64,000 nucleotides of DNA from Tridacna crocea (GCA_943736015.1 OX031063.1:43664672-43728671); one strand, 5' to 3'; shown: positions 1 through 11,594, numbered from the stretch's first letter. Numbers and translations are program-made. Notes: generated by a model not told the origin, from the letters alone.

Positions 1-131
1 TTCTCCTTTTCCCACGATGTTTTCTACTCGATTTAAAAGAAAAAAACATCATTTCAGATTCATTAAACCTGTCATCTGCAAAGCCTTTCAATTTGGACCA
101 GTCTAATTTTTTGTCATTTGGTGAAGGGGTT
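1..131 (+). repeat. Family A MITE, right half cut by window edge
   Basis: The window opens inside the palindrome (TTCTCCTTTTCCCACGATG) and runs through the right arm (CTGCAAAGCC..TTTGGACCAGTCTAA) to GGTGAAGGGGTTA. The left half lies outside the window. Confidence 0.8.
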
Positions 132-144
132 ACACATTTTCTGT

Positions 145-1020
145 CTGAATAAGAAATGTTTTGTCATATCAGTACATTGATAATCACATTTTAACGAATC
201 CAGAAATATAAATCATTTTGAAAAAAATGAAACTTTATCGAAAGAGGTAGTTTCAATGAATGTTTTCAATGCATGTTTGCACTGAAATATTACACATAAA
301 ACACATTTTATCATGATGTTTGAGATATTTGAGTGTTATTATCATTTCAATCATAGACTGTCCCTCATGGGATTTTCTGCCAATAGGAAAAATTAAGATG
401 CATTACTGCTGTGGAAGAACTTTTGAAACTTGTAAAGCAGCATGTGCTTGTAACTAGCATTGTCTCCTTTTCATACATTTTTTATGTAACTGATCAGAAT
501 TTATTCCATTCAATTGAGCTGCGTTTAATTTGAGTGCAAATGCTCTCCCAATTAACAAATCTGAAATTTTTATGTCTCTGACATTTAGACTTGCATTGCA
601 AAAACTGGAATGTTATAGAATCGTTATCAGTCGCTTGCAGCCATCAAGTTGCAGATTTATTTATCAGTTATATTCAGACAATAGCTTACTGGTTTATGGT
701 TTTCTTGGATTACGTACAGCCTTGTATTGCCTTAAGCCTATAAAATAAATCTTTGTTAAGAGTTTAGCAAAATGCTGACAATCCTAGACTTATTACATTT
801 CCGTTAATGAAAAGAAAATCTGTTGGGTATGATTCCTGTACTTGGTCCATTTAATAAATGTATTTGGAAAGAAAGTCCTCATCTTCCAACCTACAGCATC
901 TCTGACTTAAACCCTATGCACAGATATTTTTTCATTGGGTGTTGTCAGATGATAGTCTGATGGATAGGGGTGACCCTACTGAGGATTGAATACAATACAT
1001 CTCATTTATACAATTCTGTG
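145..1020. other. AT-rich stretch without recognised feature
   Basis: No exon, RNA gene or repeat family was recognised here. Open frames are short and lack family motifs or convincing splice signals. Confidence 0.5.
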
Positions 1021-1023
1021 TGT

Positions 1024-1125
1024 GTAACCCATTTTCTTGGAGGAAAAGCCATTTAAAAATATTGTAAGAAAAGGAAAAAACTGCTGGTTTCCAGCATTTG
1101 CTCCTTTTCCTGCATTGTTCTCTAC
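1024..1125 (+). repeat. Family A MITE fragment
   Basis: Diverged left arm end and palindrome (AAAACTGCTGGTTTCCAGCATTTG region). It is cut at 1126, where the next copy begins, so it was probably truncated by or before that insertion. Confidence 0.6.
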
Positions 1126-1354
1126 TTAACTCTTTACCAAACAGCAGAATTTTAGACTGGTCCAAATTAAAAGCACATGCAGATGACATTATAAACGTAA
1201 CTCAAAATTTGTAATTTGTTTCCTGCCTGGTAGAAAACATTGTGGGAAAAGGAAAAAATGCTGGTTACCAGCATTTTGTCCTTTTCCCACAATGTTTTTA
1301 AAAGGCTTGTTTCTGAGGGTCGTTAAAAGTCAGGATTGTGTGGTTGAGAGTTAA
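1126..1354 (-). repeat. Family A MITE, full length
   Basis: Runs TTAA to TTAA with the right arm first (ACCAAACAGCAGAATTTTAG) and ends GGTTGAGAGTTAA. Its terminal TTAA (1351-1354) is also the first TTAA of the next copy. Confidence 0.85.
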
Positions 1355-1583
1355 ACCCTTTAGCAAACAATCCAAGGTTTTTGTGGCCCTGAGGTAGAAG
1401 CCGTTTGAAAACATGGTGGGAAAAGGACAAAATGCTGGTAACTAGCATTTTCTCCTTTACCCACAATGTTTTCTACCCTGCTCGAAACAAATTTTATTTT
1501 TTTAGTAATGTTTATTTTGTCGTCTGCAAGACGGTTCCTTCAATTTGGACCAATCTAAAATTTGCTGATTGGTAAAGGGTTAA
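1351..1583 (+). repeat. Family A MITE, full length
   Basis: Left arm first, palindrome near 1410-1475, ends GGTAAAGGGTTAA. It shares one TTAA with the preceding copy. Confidence 0.85.
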
Positions 1584-1982
1584 GATAACTCATTACCAGG
1601 GTTCCCACGCAGTCGGGAAAACGGGAAAAAGTCGGGAATTTCGTAAAACCCGTTCCCGGTCTTGAAAAAGTCTTGATTTTTGTTATATCTATGAAAAATC
1701 GGGAAAAACCCGGGAAAAGTACGAAACGTTTTGAGTATGAAACAAAAATTTAGGACGATAATAATCTCCGGTCTGCGTCCTCCAATTTTCGGATAAAGGT
1801 CCAATATTTTCTGCAATATATATCCTAGACCGTCATTGGTCGAAGAGGGTGAATTTCCCAAATACATTACGGTCTTTTTTTTTTTAGGTTCACTGGTCCC
1901 GGAATAGTTATTGTAAAATTTAAATAAATCGGGATCCAGTGTATTAATTTCGGAGAACACGGTACTTATCTAGTCCTATTTA

Positions 1983-2041
1983 TAAGACCCTACGTACGTT
2001 ATTTCACATTTTGACATTCATCGTGTACGTAGGGTCTTATC
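1983..2041. repeat. Inverted repeat hairpin
   Basis: TAAGACCCTACGTACG and CGTGTACGTAGGGTCTTA face each other across about 25 bases, inside the hAT-like element. Function unknown. Confidence 0.5.
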
Positions 2042-2920
2042 GGGCCCTTCATAGGTTCCTTTAGCAAACTCCGACATCAAATCTTGTCGCTGTTTGAGCA
2101 ACAAATTTGGATACTTAAAATGCAAAATGCCCAATGAAACTGGTATCGGTAACAAGATAAATCAATATTGAACCGATATTAAAGATTTGGTTGTAAAACA
2201 CTTACGTTTTATGAGTTAAATCCGTTTCTTTTTCACACTACCCTACTTTTGAAGTAAAATCGGTATGTAAATGTGTAGTTATCGCGGGTTAACGGCAACT
2301 AAACGAATTTTTTTAAACGAAATTCCTTTACCCTCCATTAAAGTGTTACAGAAAGGGGCAACCCTCATTCACAAATATAATTTTGCCTAGAAAGAAGTAC
2401 TGAATCGTTTAATGGACCATTACAGACGGCTATCGAGTTTTAAGACTATTCATAAATAAAAGAAACGTCGAGAGAATGTCCTAGTAACTCGTCCCATATA
2501 TAGTTCGTTCCCACGTTTTCTGAATCGATTTCGCCGGATTCCCGTCCAACCCGAGTTTCTGATACTTTTTGGATGTTGTGTGTTAAATAGAGTGATAAAT
2601 TTCTTGAATCATTGGTTGAGTGTTACATATCGGATTTTATGATGTTTTATGTGCATGGCCTTATTTTACGCAGATAAAGACATGGACGTTTATATAAATT
2701 AACGTACGACAGTAAGGCTCCAACTATTTAGGTAAACTTTAACGTTGGAAAGTATTGAAAAGCTTCATTTAATTAAAGAGAAATTGGATCTATCGTCGAT
2801 CGATGTGTTTTCGCGGGGTACATGTTTTTAAACCCTAAATGCATCCCAGTTTTCTTCGGCACAATGAAGTGAAAGACGTCACCTTTTTTTACGAACCCCT
2901 TATCTAAATGCAAACAATAG

Positions 2921-3145
2921 TTTCAGTGCTGTTCATTTAGGAACTGCAACCAAAACAGGACCGTATGCATATTTTTAAAAGAAAGATCAGTTTTAGTGGT
3001 ATTTTATGACGTTTTTCCAGACCACTCGCTCTTAATTATTACTGAGAGTGAATATTTCCAACCAGTCCTACTAAAATACGACATGGAGAACTTATACGTC
3101 ATGGATACACCATGGGATTTTTTGCACGCCACAGCTGTTCCATAG
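2921..3145 (+). pseudogene. Open segment of possible decayed gene in hAT-like element
   Basis: A 74-codon open segment without ATG follows an acceptor-like TAGTTTCAG. It has balanced, protein-like composition, including VFPDHSLLIITESEYF and YDMENLYVMDTPWDFLHA, and stops at TAG 3143-3145. I do not recognise the family. It could be cargo or transposase debris of the surrounding element, or chance. Confidence 0.2.
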
Positions 3146-4201
3146 CAATGAAGCTCTTTGAATACGACACTGAATATTTTCAGGTGATTTATGATAAAGT
3201 AGTTTTGAAGAAAATTCCTAGTCCTTCTTCACAGCTGCTAATAAATTGATAGAAGGAACCGAAACCAGTATTTCCGCTCAGGGCACTCTTACCCCTGAGC
3301 TGTAAATCTGTGGTTAAGTTCATATTAGAGGGATGGACAATAATGATTCTAGACTGCATATTTATGATTTGCAGCAAACAAGTCTGTTAGATCAAGATAA
3401 TTATGAAAATTTTCTGTTTAAAGTAATTAAAAAGCTGAAAAGACGGTCTGAAGTCTCTGACCGGGTCGAGTCTAAAGGAACATTCTGTTGTGTCATGGGT
3501 TTCTGCGTTTTTTGCACCAATCAATTTTTCATGTCTGTAAATTTATGGATACGTATTTCCACATGATTTGAGAAAGATAATGTCAATAAGGGTGTCAAGT
3601 TATTGCATAACTGTCATTTTACACGAGACAACGGAAAAAAATGACACTTCATTATTTTTTGCGTGAGGTTTCGCGTGTAGCTAACATTTATTACATGAAT
3701 TTCAATTCCACAACTTGATTTTCGTACAAATTTGCTGGAGCAGAAATACTGCAAAAAGTGTATTTTTTTTATTTTCTGGTATTCTAGTGCTGCTGTCAAG
3801 AGAAGACCAATAGACGTTAAATTTTACACACGTCCGTCCCGTTCATCGCGCCTCAAAAACAGCTAATTGACTTAGAACAGTTCATTTATATTATGCAAAC
3901 AGTTACTTCTGGTGAAAGGAAGCATTTTACTTTAATTCTGGTATACGGTATGTTTTTTATGAACTGTCCAATGGATATATAAAGTCACGCAATGAGGCCG
4001 GGGTTTCCCATGTCTAAATTCAGCTTCTGGCACAAGACTGAAGGCTGAATATGATGTTTTCGTTGAATATATACATGATTCAAGTAGGGACTATGATTAT
4101 ACAGGCATTTCAAATTAATTTATGTTAGGGTTTTAGAAATAATTTTGGTAAACAGAACTTCAGAAAACAGTTGCCAAGTCTAAGGTTACAATCCGTGCGA
4201 A

Positions 4202-4213
4202 AGGGGGGGGGGG
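4202..4213. repeat. G homopolymer
   Basis: A run of about a dozen G in otherwise unassigned DNA. Confidence 0.8.
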
Positions 4214-4725
4214 CGCTAATCGGATTTCGTTCAAAAATCGTTCGGAAATTCGTTTATTTATTTAACCCGAAATATGCTTGTAAACATGGCGGCTTTTGTG
4301 TTGAAAAAGTTACACGATTGAACTCAAGATGAATATATCATGAATGTGGCCCTTTTTCAGAGTCAGAAAAGTAAATTTGTATCCAGTTAAGTTATCTATC
4401 ATGTTTACTTGAGTGCTTTTTCACCATTATCCCGGATTTTAGGAAATCGAATTTGCTACATAGAACTAAGTAGGGCCCGTTTAGACGTAACATGCAAAAG
4501 AAAAGTAAAATGTGAAATGTCCGAAAAATAAATGTTGAACGGCAAACAAGCATGTGTACGTCTAAATATTTGGACTAGGTACTTATCCTAAAATACAATG
4601 CAGCTGCACTTTGTATTTTCCCGGGGACGAGCTGAAGTGAATTAACGTGAAAATGAGCTACAACAGCAAATATTACTGAAAATTTAAATCCATAGGAGTC
4701 TGAAAGGTTAACAGACTTTATCTTT

Positions 4726-4893
4726 ATGAAGCCAAGTTATGATTCTCGTCGGGATGAGGTTGTCGAGTCAGAAGAAACTGAAAGTAAGCGCTTGTCTGCA
4801 ATCATGGATCAAAACACTTCAAGTATTAAATCTAACAACGTTACGATTATTCGTATTTTCAGAAACATTAAAAGCAGGGATATTGCCCTTTGA
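4726..4893 (+). CDS. Possible small exon or remnant, unidentified
   Basis: ATG-started 55-codon frame beginning MKPSYDSRRDEVVESEETES, hydrophilic and acidic, with a GTAAGC donor-like site after the acidic run. It sits in the less repetitive interior of the hAT-like element. No family recognised. A chance frame is quite possible. Confidence 0.15.
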   Translation: MKPSYDSRRDEVVESEETESKRLSAIMDQNTSSIKSNNVTIIRIFRNIKSRDIAL

Positions 4894-5637
4894 AAAGACT
4901 GGTTTATTTATTCATGTACTTCAGGTCATGAACAATTAAAGTGAAAGTAAAACATGGTACTTTTGGATTAGGCTTTAGTTTCAATGACTGAAGAGGGAAA
5001 AGAACCTCTATTTGAAGGCTTACAGCAAAACTGTTTTGCATTATGATACTGATAGTAAATGATATGCAAGGACTTGATTCTGTGTCTCAAATCATAGAGA
5101 AAATTATTCCCAATGTTGGAAAAAAACAACACATTTTTAGCTCACCTGAGCACAAAGTGCTCAAGGTGAGCTTTTGTGATCGCCCCATGTCTGTTGTGCA
5201 TCATCCACAATTTCTTAACATCTTTCTCCTCCTAAACCACTGATCCAATCTTGATGAAACTTGGCAGGAATGTTCCTTCTTTAAATCTCTACCAAAGTTG
5301 TTCAAGACATTAAATTCCACCCATAACTCTGGTTGCCATGGCAACCAAAGAAAAAAAGAGCAAAATCTTTGAAAATCTTCTTCTCTGAAACTAGAAAGCA
5401 TAGAGCTTTGATAATTGGTATGTAGCATCTCCTAGTATACTTCTACAAAAATTGTCCATATAATACCCCTGGGGTCAAAACTGACCCCATCTCAGGGGTC
5501 ACAAATTTGAACATGGGAATAATAAAAGAAAACTTTGAAAAATCTTCTTCATTAAAACAAGAAGGGATAGAGCTTTGATATTTGGTATGCAGCATCTGCG
5601 ATTGGACCTCTACCAAGATTGCTCATATGATTCCCCC

Positions 5638-5661
5638 GGGGGGGGGGGGGGGGGGGGGGGG
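5638..5661. repeat. 24-base G tract
   Basis: Continuous G run replacing part of the usual CCCCTGGGGTCA..CAGGGGTC unit of family I. It may be a real expansion or an assembly artefact. Confidence 0.8.
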
Positions 5662-6437
5662 TTACAAACTTTCATATTTTGTATGTACTATCTTCTAGAG
5701 GACCTTTACCAAGTTTGTTCATATGATGCCCCTCAGCCCCTGGGGTTCAAACTGGCCCTGCCCTGGTGGTCACAAGTTTGAACATGGGAACAAATAGGAA
5801 AATTTTAAAATTCTTTTGCTCTGAATCAAGATGGAATTTATGTACATTCCAAATGATGGTCTGCCAATAGCAATATTTTACCTTTTTTCATTAAATGTCA
5901 CATCATGGAAAAAGGGGGCTTGGTGTATATTTTCATTGTGGACAAATGTCTCTTTCATTACAGGACAAAATGTAATTTATGTTCATCTTGTTAAGCCACA
6001 GTTATTTGATTTTATTTCATGAAACGACATGTTATCCAAATTTGGGACTAAATGTATAATTTCATTCTGGACCAATTACAGTCAGTTGGCCCATCCATTC
6101 GCGTTGACGGTTATCTTCTAAAGTCCTTGGCACTTGTGAAACTTCATACATGTGTTCCTTAGGATAGCCTTGTGATACAATTTTCTTCTGTAAGATAGGT
6201 CATGGACAAAGGGGTTACCTTTCACATACTGGAGTTATCGAGCTCCAATAAATTAGTCAGTAATGGTGTGAGCTGTTAGTCTAGGGTTCCCAGTTTGGCT
6301 TGATTACTGTCTCAGTCAACATCCTTTGAAATTTGATAAAAAGTTATTGAGACAAGTCTCATTTGTGTCTTAACAATGAGTGAATGATATTTTTTAATCT
6401 GTCTTTCGACCACCATTTTGACCAGGAAATGCCTTTT

Positions 6438-6525
6438 AAAGTTAATTCAGTCTACCATACAATCCTGACTTTCAATGACCCTGAAGAAGAAGGGTTGTGA
6501 AAGCATTTTGGGAAAAGAAGAAAAT
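6438..6525 (+). repeat. Family A MITE left half
   Basis: Left arm (ACAATCCTGACTTTCAATGACCCTGAAG) into the first palindrome arm (GGGAAAAGAAGAAAATAC), then broken at the hairpin centre. Confidence 0.65.
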
Positions 6526-7484
6526 ACTTTTTGCACAGTTACATACCCTGTCAGAATTATTTGGCCTTGAACTTCCATATTTGGTATTTATCTTCACTGT
6601 AGACCTTTACTACTTAGTACTCAGGTGAATGATATAGGACCATCATGGTCCTATTATTCCCAATTTGCCTGGTTATGTAGTGTTATAAGGATCTATACTA
6701 TTTGCCTTCAAATTCTTCATTACTTGTAGGAACTTAGGAACTGTAAGAGAACAGCATGGATCCTTATTAAACTGCCTGTATGGATAGGCTGATCTGAATC
6801 TATATTCGGTCATTTGAAGTTTTGTAACTGGCCAAGTAAAGAAATGAAATAACTATCATGCAGTTAGAATGTTCTTTAAATCTCAATTTTTCATTAAAAC
6901 AAGGAATGTATGAAAGAAAGTAGCTTTCAAAACGTTTTGCATTTCCAGTTTTTCTATTGCAAAAAACCTTGAATTTTGAAAAAAATCCTGGAAAAAGTCT
7001 GGAAAAAGTCTGGAATTTTGCAAGCAGAAAGTTGTGGGAACCCTGCATTACCAAACGACAAAATTTTAGGTTTGTCCAAATCGAAAACATTAGCAGACGA
7101 CAAAATAAAAGTGATTGAAAATTTGAAATTTGATTTGTGAAGGATAGAAAACATTGTGGGAAAAAAGAGAAAATGCTGGTTACCAGCATTTTCTCCTTTT
7201 CCCACATTTTTTTTTATTCTAAAGGCTTCTATCACAGGGTCGTCAAAACTTGGGATTGTGTGGTAATGAGTTAAATTGGATCAGGTGAGCCAGTAGTATG
7301 TTTTCTGCAAATGTTCTCACTCTGGAGATACCTAATATTTTACTGTTGAGCCGAGGTAATGCATATGGTAACATTTTTCACCCCTTTTGACAAGAGAATA
7401 AGGATTGCTGGTTTGAATCTCAAGTTTGGCCAATTTCTTTTGGAGGATTGAAAATAGCTGTTGTGACAGGATACATTGCTCTCT

Positions 7485-7713
7485 TTAACCCATTACCAAA
7501 CGACAATATGTTAGACTAGTCCAAATTGAAAGCATTTGCAGACGACAATATCAAAGTGACTGAAAATTTGAAATTTGTTTTGTGAAGGGTAGAAAACATT
7601 GTGGAAAAAGGAGAAAATGCTGGTTACCAGCATTTTCTTCTTTTCCTACAATGTTTTCTAAAGGCTTCTTTCTCAGGGGCGTCAAAAGTAGGGATCGTGT
7701 GGAAATGGGTTAA
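7485..7713 (-). repeat. Family A MITE, full length
   Basis: TTAACCCATTACCAAACGAC start, palindrome about 7590-7655, ends GGAAATGGGTTAA. Confidence 0.85.
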
Positions 7714-8301
7714 CTGTTGATCATTGTTTCAACATTAGCTTTGAGGTAAAACAGCAAGTGGTGGGGAAGAATAATGAGCAAAGTAGTGATAACTGAAAAT
7801 CCAACAAAACACAGATGGATGAGTGCCTTTGCTGCCACAGTGACACTGAAGGAATGTTGAAGATGGTCGTAATTGCCAAACAATCAATCAACAAATATAC
7901 CGTATTTTCCAGACAATAGGCCACTGCACTGTATAGGCCGCACCCGTCCATTTTCAGCATTTAAGAAATGAAAAGTATTGTATAGGCCACATGGGCACGT
8001 AAACCGCGGCCGACAGTCAGTTACTGTACAATGTCATCCCTCCTAAGATACATGGCATGTACATGTACCTGTTTATACCAATATATGCACCCTATTGTAC
8101 ATGTTTCAGTTACAAAACAAATTTATTTGTTTTTTTTTCTTTTCACTTTTTCATGCCACTGAAGTAATTTTGCCTTCTGTTGATTGAATCACTCAGAACA
8201 CTAGAGACAGCTATCATTCCTTCGTTGATTGTCAAATAATTCAAGGAATTTAGAAATTGTCAAATTGTTACTTCGATTGACGGTGCATACCAAATAATGC
8301 C

Positions 8302-8531
8302 TTAAGCCCTTTACTCCATAGATATTCATTTCTACGCATTGCTTGTAGGAGCCTTTGGAAAACATTGTGGCAAAAGGTGAAATTGCTCATGACGAGCAAT
8401 TTAACATTTTGTCACAATGTTTCCTTTGCTATCCAAAGATGTCAAATACACACATGAAACGACTTAATCGTTGCTGTTATTCAGGGTCAATTAGAGATAC
8501 CATAGAAATACTTTACGGGATAAAGGGTTAA
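8302..8531 (+). repeat. Family B MITE, full length
   Basis: TTAAGCCCTTTACTCCATAG to GATAAAGGGTTAA, with palindrome AATTGCTCATGACGAGCAATT. TTAA on both sides and CCCTTTA ends, as in family A. Confidence 0.8.
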
Positions 8532-8711
8532 TGTAATTGTATTCGAATTAATTTAATGATCAGTACCAATAGATATCATCAAACAAAAGGTGTGAAAATC
8601 GAGGTTGGTCATGAATTGTAACACACTCACAAGTTTGCAAGTGGATTAATTTATCTACAAACAAAGATAAGTATCAGTACATGTATTTCAGAAAAATCAG
8701 GAACTTTTAAA

Positions 8712-8895
8712 GGTGGCCCTTCAGATTTTGGGATGAAAATTTTACAAAACTGCAAAAAAATCATCCTTATACTCCCAAAGCCTTTTAATTTTCATTCATA
8801 AAACCCTAGTAGTTGAAAACCATCCTACAACACGAGAAATTAGAGATTTACTACGGCCCAGGTTAACACCAACAGGAGACACATTCTATTTTTAG
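8712..8895 (+). pseudogene. Conserved peptide frame of family F
   Basis: Reads VALQILG-stop-KFYKTAKKSS and later ENHPTTREIRDLL..RLTPTGDTFYF, ending at TAG. The minus-strand copy at 27022-27207 keeps the same frame without the internal stop and ends at the same point. The copy near 12240-12415 is shifted. Function unknown; it may be a captured host fragment. Confidence 0.35.
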
Positions 8896-9211
8896 ATGAT
8901 CAATTCGCTCATTTATAAACAGGAATACATAGACGAAGTTTCAAATATAGCATCCGAAGAAGACATTATGGAAAATAATGATTACATGTTTGTTATGTAA
9001 TGGAATTGAAGCTTTATGAGTCGCATGCCAGTCACTTGACATTCCCACAATACTTTATTGATTTTTGGCGCGAAATCTAAAAATACTTTAAGAGGCTACG
9101 TAGCCTGTTAAGGGAACACCATCAAATTTTTTTTTTTGGAATTTCATCAATCTTAATTATTGATAAATTGCATCATTTTTTCATATGGATTTCAGTGATA
9201 TACTGTATATA

Positions 9212-10224
9212 CCGTAATTTTCGTATGTTTTGGGACACCCAAAAAATTGGGACACCATCAAAAATCGCGAAAATAATTATTTTTCATGACCCAAAGATTT
9301 GGGACATACTAAAAATTGCAAAGCGAGATCGGTAATTTTTTGTTCCAAAGAATTGGGACGGTGAATAGCTATCTAGAGAAAAAGAAAATCTTTCAATCCG
9401 TTTGAAAACGTTTGTTTGCAAATATTTATTTCGGCTTTCGCGTACTTTTATTTCTCCACACGTAACGTCGTAAGCATGCTTCCCAACCCTCACGATTTCA
9501 ATGGGAGTTACCTGATTCAAGACAAAGAAACTATCACCTGACTGTCTAATTTAAACCCTGAATCAAACAGAAATCCGACGTAAGTGTAAAAAGGGTGTGA
9601 TAAACTTTTATCCAAGATCCATAACGTGTGTACATCCGAAGTTGACAGAGTTGACACGCATGTAATTCATAGTCAATCGAGTTTGAAATATCTATAAATA
9701 GAAATCAAGGAACACAGTTTTACCCAAGGTTTATCAAACGAAGATCGACGAACCAATCAAATTTGAGATCGGTCCGAGTAGGTACTTGTCAGAGTGGAAT
9801 TAACGTCACCTCCCGTACATGTAAGCATGTAAGCATGTAAGATATATTGTAAATTTATCTACAAACGCACTATAACATCTTCATCGCGATCTAAAGACGC
9901 AGACAATAATGAGTGGCAAGTCAATAATCAACAAAAATAATGAGAAAAAGTGAAGTTTTAAACTCTTAGTGCTCAAATTGATCAGTGGAATTCCAATCTG
10001 TCTAAAAATAGATCACCTTGCAAACCTGACATCAGTGACATTCCAATATTTCAACGTCAGCAATATTCAACGGGTTAGCGGCGAGTGACTTGCAGTAGGA
10101 CAGATAGTCTTGTATGACCATAAGTTTTGGGACAGCTGACATAATTATATTTTGTAGACCAAAGTTTTGGGACACGAAAAAAATTAATTATTTTTTACTG
10201 TCCCAAAATTTAAGCAAATTACGG
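9212..10224. mobile_element. TA-flanked element with CCGTAATTT ends (Tc1/mariner-like MITE)
   Basis: Inserted in family F. TA at 9210-9211 and 10225-10226 flank inverted ends CCGTAATTT..TTTTGGGACA and TGTCCCAAAATTT..AAATTACGG. TTGGGACA repeats occur near both ends. No transposase frame. The empty site is visible in the other family F copies. Confidence 0.65.
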
Positions 10225-10679
10225 TATCTTTTAATTTGGTGAGATGTAAAAATTCTAAATACCCACCTTTAACTGGTTTTCTTTTACTTTCAGTTTTATA
10301 GATCTCACTAAGAGGTCATTTAGAAGAAAAAATTAATGTGTAAGCTGCTTTGTCTTACATGCCGCACCTTCGGAAATTCCAACTTTCTTTATACAGATAG
10401 ACCGCGGCTTTTTGTCCAGAAAATATAATATTGTCATCTGGTAATGGGTAGTACCACTTCACCATGGAGAAACTCTGAGAACAAAGGTATTGTTACAGCC
10501 ATAAGATATTTTAAGTGAAGTATATTTTGGGCAGTTAAACAGTTATCAATATATTGACAGTTCCACATGCAGGCTAGTCTGCCAAGAATGTTACATCATT
10601 TATTTATACATTATGCTCTTATGTGTTCATTGATTCTATGAGGATCCTATTGTAAACAATGAGTGGAAGTCTGCTAAAA

Positions 10680-10781
10680 TTGCTCTCTCCGTCTGCTGAA
10701 ATTGCTCTCTCCTTTTCCATATTTGTCAATAGAATCTTCTTCAGGGTTGTTAAAACATTGTAATGTTTGGTAAAGAGTTAA
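10680..10781 (-). repeat. Family A MITE fragment
   Basis: Palindrome remnant (TGCTCTCTCCTTTTCC), then reversed left arm to GGTAAAGAGTTAA. The terminal TTAA is shared with the next copy. Confidence 0.6.
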
Positions 10782-10998
10782 GTCTTTACCACACAATGCC
10801 AACCTTTGACGCTTCTGGAAAAGAAGCCTTTTGATAACATTGTGGGAAAAGAAGAACCAGCATTTTCTCCTTTTCCCACAAGGTTTTCTATCCTTTCAGA
10901 GAAAAATTGCACAATTTGAGCCATGATGAAATTGTCATCTGCAAATTTTTTTTTTAATTTGGACAAGGCTGAAATTTGTCGTCTGGGAAAGGGTTTAA
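10778..10998 (+). repeat. Family A MITE, full length
   Basis: TTAAGTCTTTACCACACAAT to GGGAAAGGGTTTAA. A short internal deletion removes part of the first palindrome arm. It shares TTAA 10995-10998 with the next copy. Confidence 0.8.
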
Positions 10999-11239
10999 CT
11001 CTTAAGCACACAGTTCCAACTTTTAATGACTCAGAGAAAGAAGTCTATAGAAAACATTTTTTGAAAAGATGAAAATGCTGCCAACCATCATTTGTTCATT
11101 TTCCCATGATATTTTGTACCCTTTCAAAGTCAGATATAATCATTTTACCAAGATTTATCTGTTGTCTGCAAATACCTTGAGTCTGCAAATACCTTGAAAT
11201 TGGTCCAGTCCAAAAATTTTTTGTTTGGTAAAGAGTTAA
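10995..11239 (+). repeat. Family A MITE, diverged
   Basis: Left arm with AATGACTCAGAGAAAG, degenerate palindrome, a small local duplication (GTCTGCAAATACCTTGA twice, 11162-11197), ends GGTAAAGAGTTAA. Confidence 0.75.
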
Positions 11240-11594
11240 AGCTATCGCTTTCGTTGTCTGTGCATGTCTGCGAGAGTCATGTTCTTCGAAGATTCAACCT
11301 TTCTGCTGTGAAGCATCACCCATCCTTCATATACTGCTGGAAAAAATAGGACCTAGACAGAAGCTATTATCCTACTACCCAAGCATGTAGGGGCTGTTTA
11401 ATAAATGGTAGGTGCATAGGACACTCTACCAGAGACAGCTGAATAAATGGCACTAGGTAACATTTTATTGAGTAAACATTATTTCATTTGAAATAATTGA
11501 ATTTGTTGTCTGGTAATAATTATGCATCACTCAAGGGTCTTGTGAGCACTGGATTTGGAAACAATTTTAATTAGGGAGGGTGATGGAATAAAGC

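Larger units (their letters stand above)
5137..6662 (+). mobile_element. Family I element (GAGCACAAAGTGCTC type)
   Basis: Begins AGCTCACCTGAGCACAAAGTG, then GATCGCCCCATGTCTGTTG. It continues with repeated units of the type CTCTACCAA..CCCTGGGGTCA..AGGGGTCACAA, and ends ACTCAGGTGAATGATATAGG with ACCATCATGGTCC. The same start and end bound the copy at 60652-62510, which defines the element. A family A half-copy lies within it at 6438-6525. No intact frame. Confidence 0.6.
1598..7047. mobile_element. hAT-like element, decayed, carrying a family I insertion
   Basis: The termini are CAGGGTTCCCAC on the left and GTGGGAACCCTG on the right, a perfect 12-base inverted repeat of hAT style. It is flanked by CATTAC, or by TCATTACC/GCATTACC if an 8 bp hAT duplication with one mismatch is assumed. 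Both subterminal regions hold GGAAAAAGTC-type repeats. No hAT transposase frame or BED/dimerisation motif is readable over 5.4 kb, so it is non-autonomous or dead. The boundaries rest on the interrupted family A host. Alternatively, two unrelated hAT ends could have been juxtaposed. Confidence 0.5.
1586..7274 (-). repeat. Family A MITE split by a hAT-like insertion
   Basis: The first 12 bases (TAACTCATTAC) lie at 1586-1597. The rest, from CATTACCAAACGAC through the palindrome at about 7145-7210 to GGTAATGAGTTAA, resumes at 7048. The repeated CATTAC at both junctions is the target duplication of the inserted element. Confidence 0.7.
8707..10272 (+). mobile_element. Family F element split by a TA-flanked insertion
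   Basis: Starts TTAAAGGTGGCCCTTCAG and ends CCCACCTTTAA, giving AGGTGG inverted ends with TTAA targets. It matches the copies at 11907 and 26664 on the opposite strand. Interior landmarks are a conserved 3' peptide frame, CATTCCCACAAT and AGAGGCTACGTAGCC. It is interrupted at 9212-10224. Confidence 0.7.
7899..10430. mobile_element. Possible TA-flanked element with CCGTATTTTCC end, heavily invaded
   Basis: Left end TACCGTATTTTCCAGACAA then ATAGGCC repeats. The right end, in reverse complement, reads TATTTTCTGGACAA with GCCGCGGTCTAT and GGTGCGGC. Paired AGGCCGCACC-type motifs on both sides suggest one MITE split by later insertions (family B at 8302, family F at 8707). The right boundary is poorly defined. 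Confidence 0.35.

Noticed and set aside
1580-1960. 126-residue minus-strand frame
   Set aside because: Made largely of the subterminal GGGAAAAAGTC repeats of the hAT-like element.
7900-8030. ETS/GC-box-like promoter in the GGCCGCACC region
   Set aside because: The GC-rich motifs match the terminal repeats of a TA-flanked element and are not followed by an exon.
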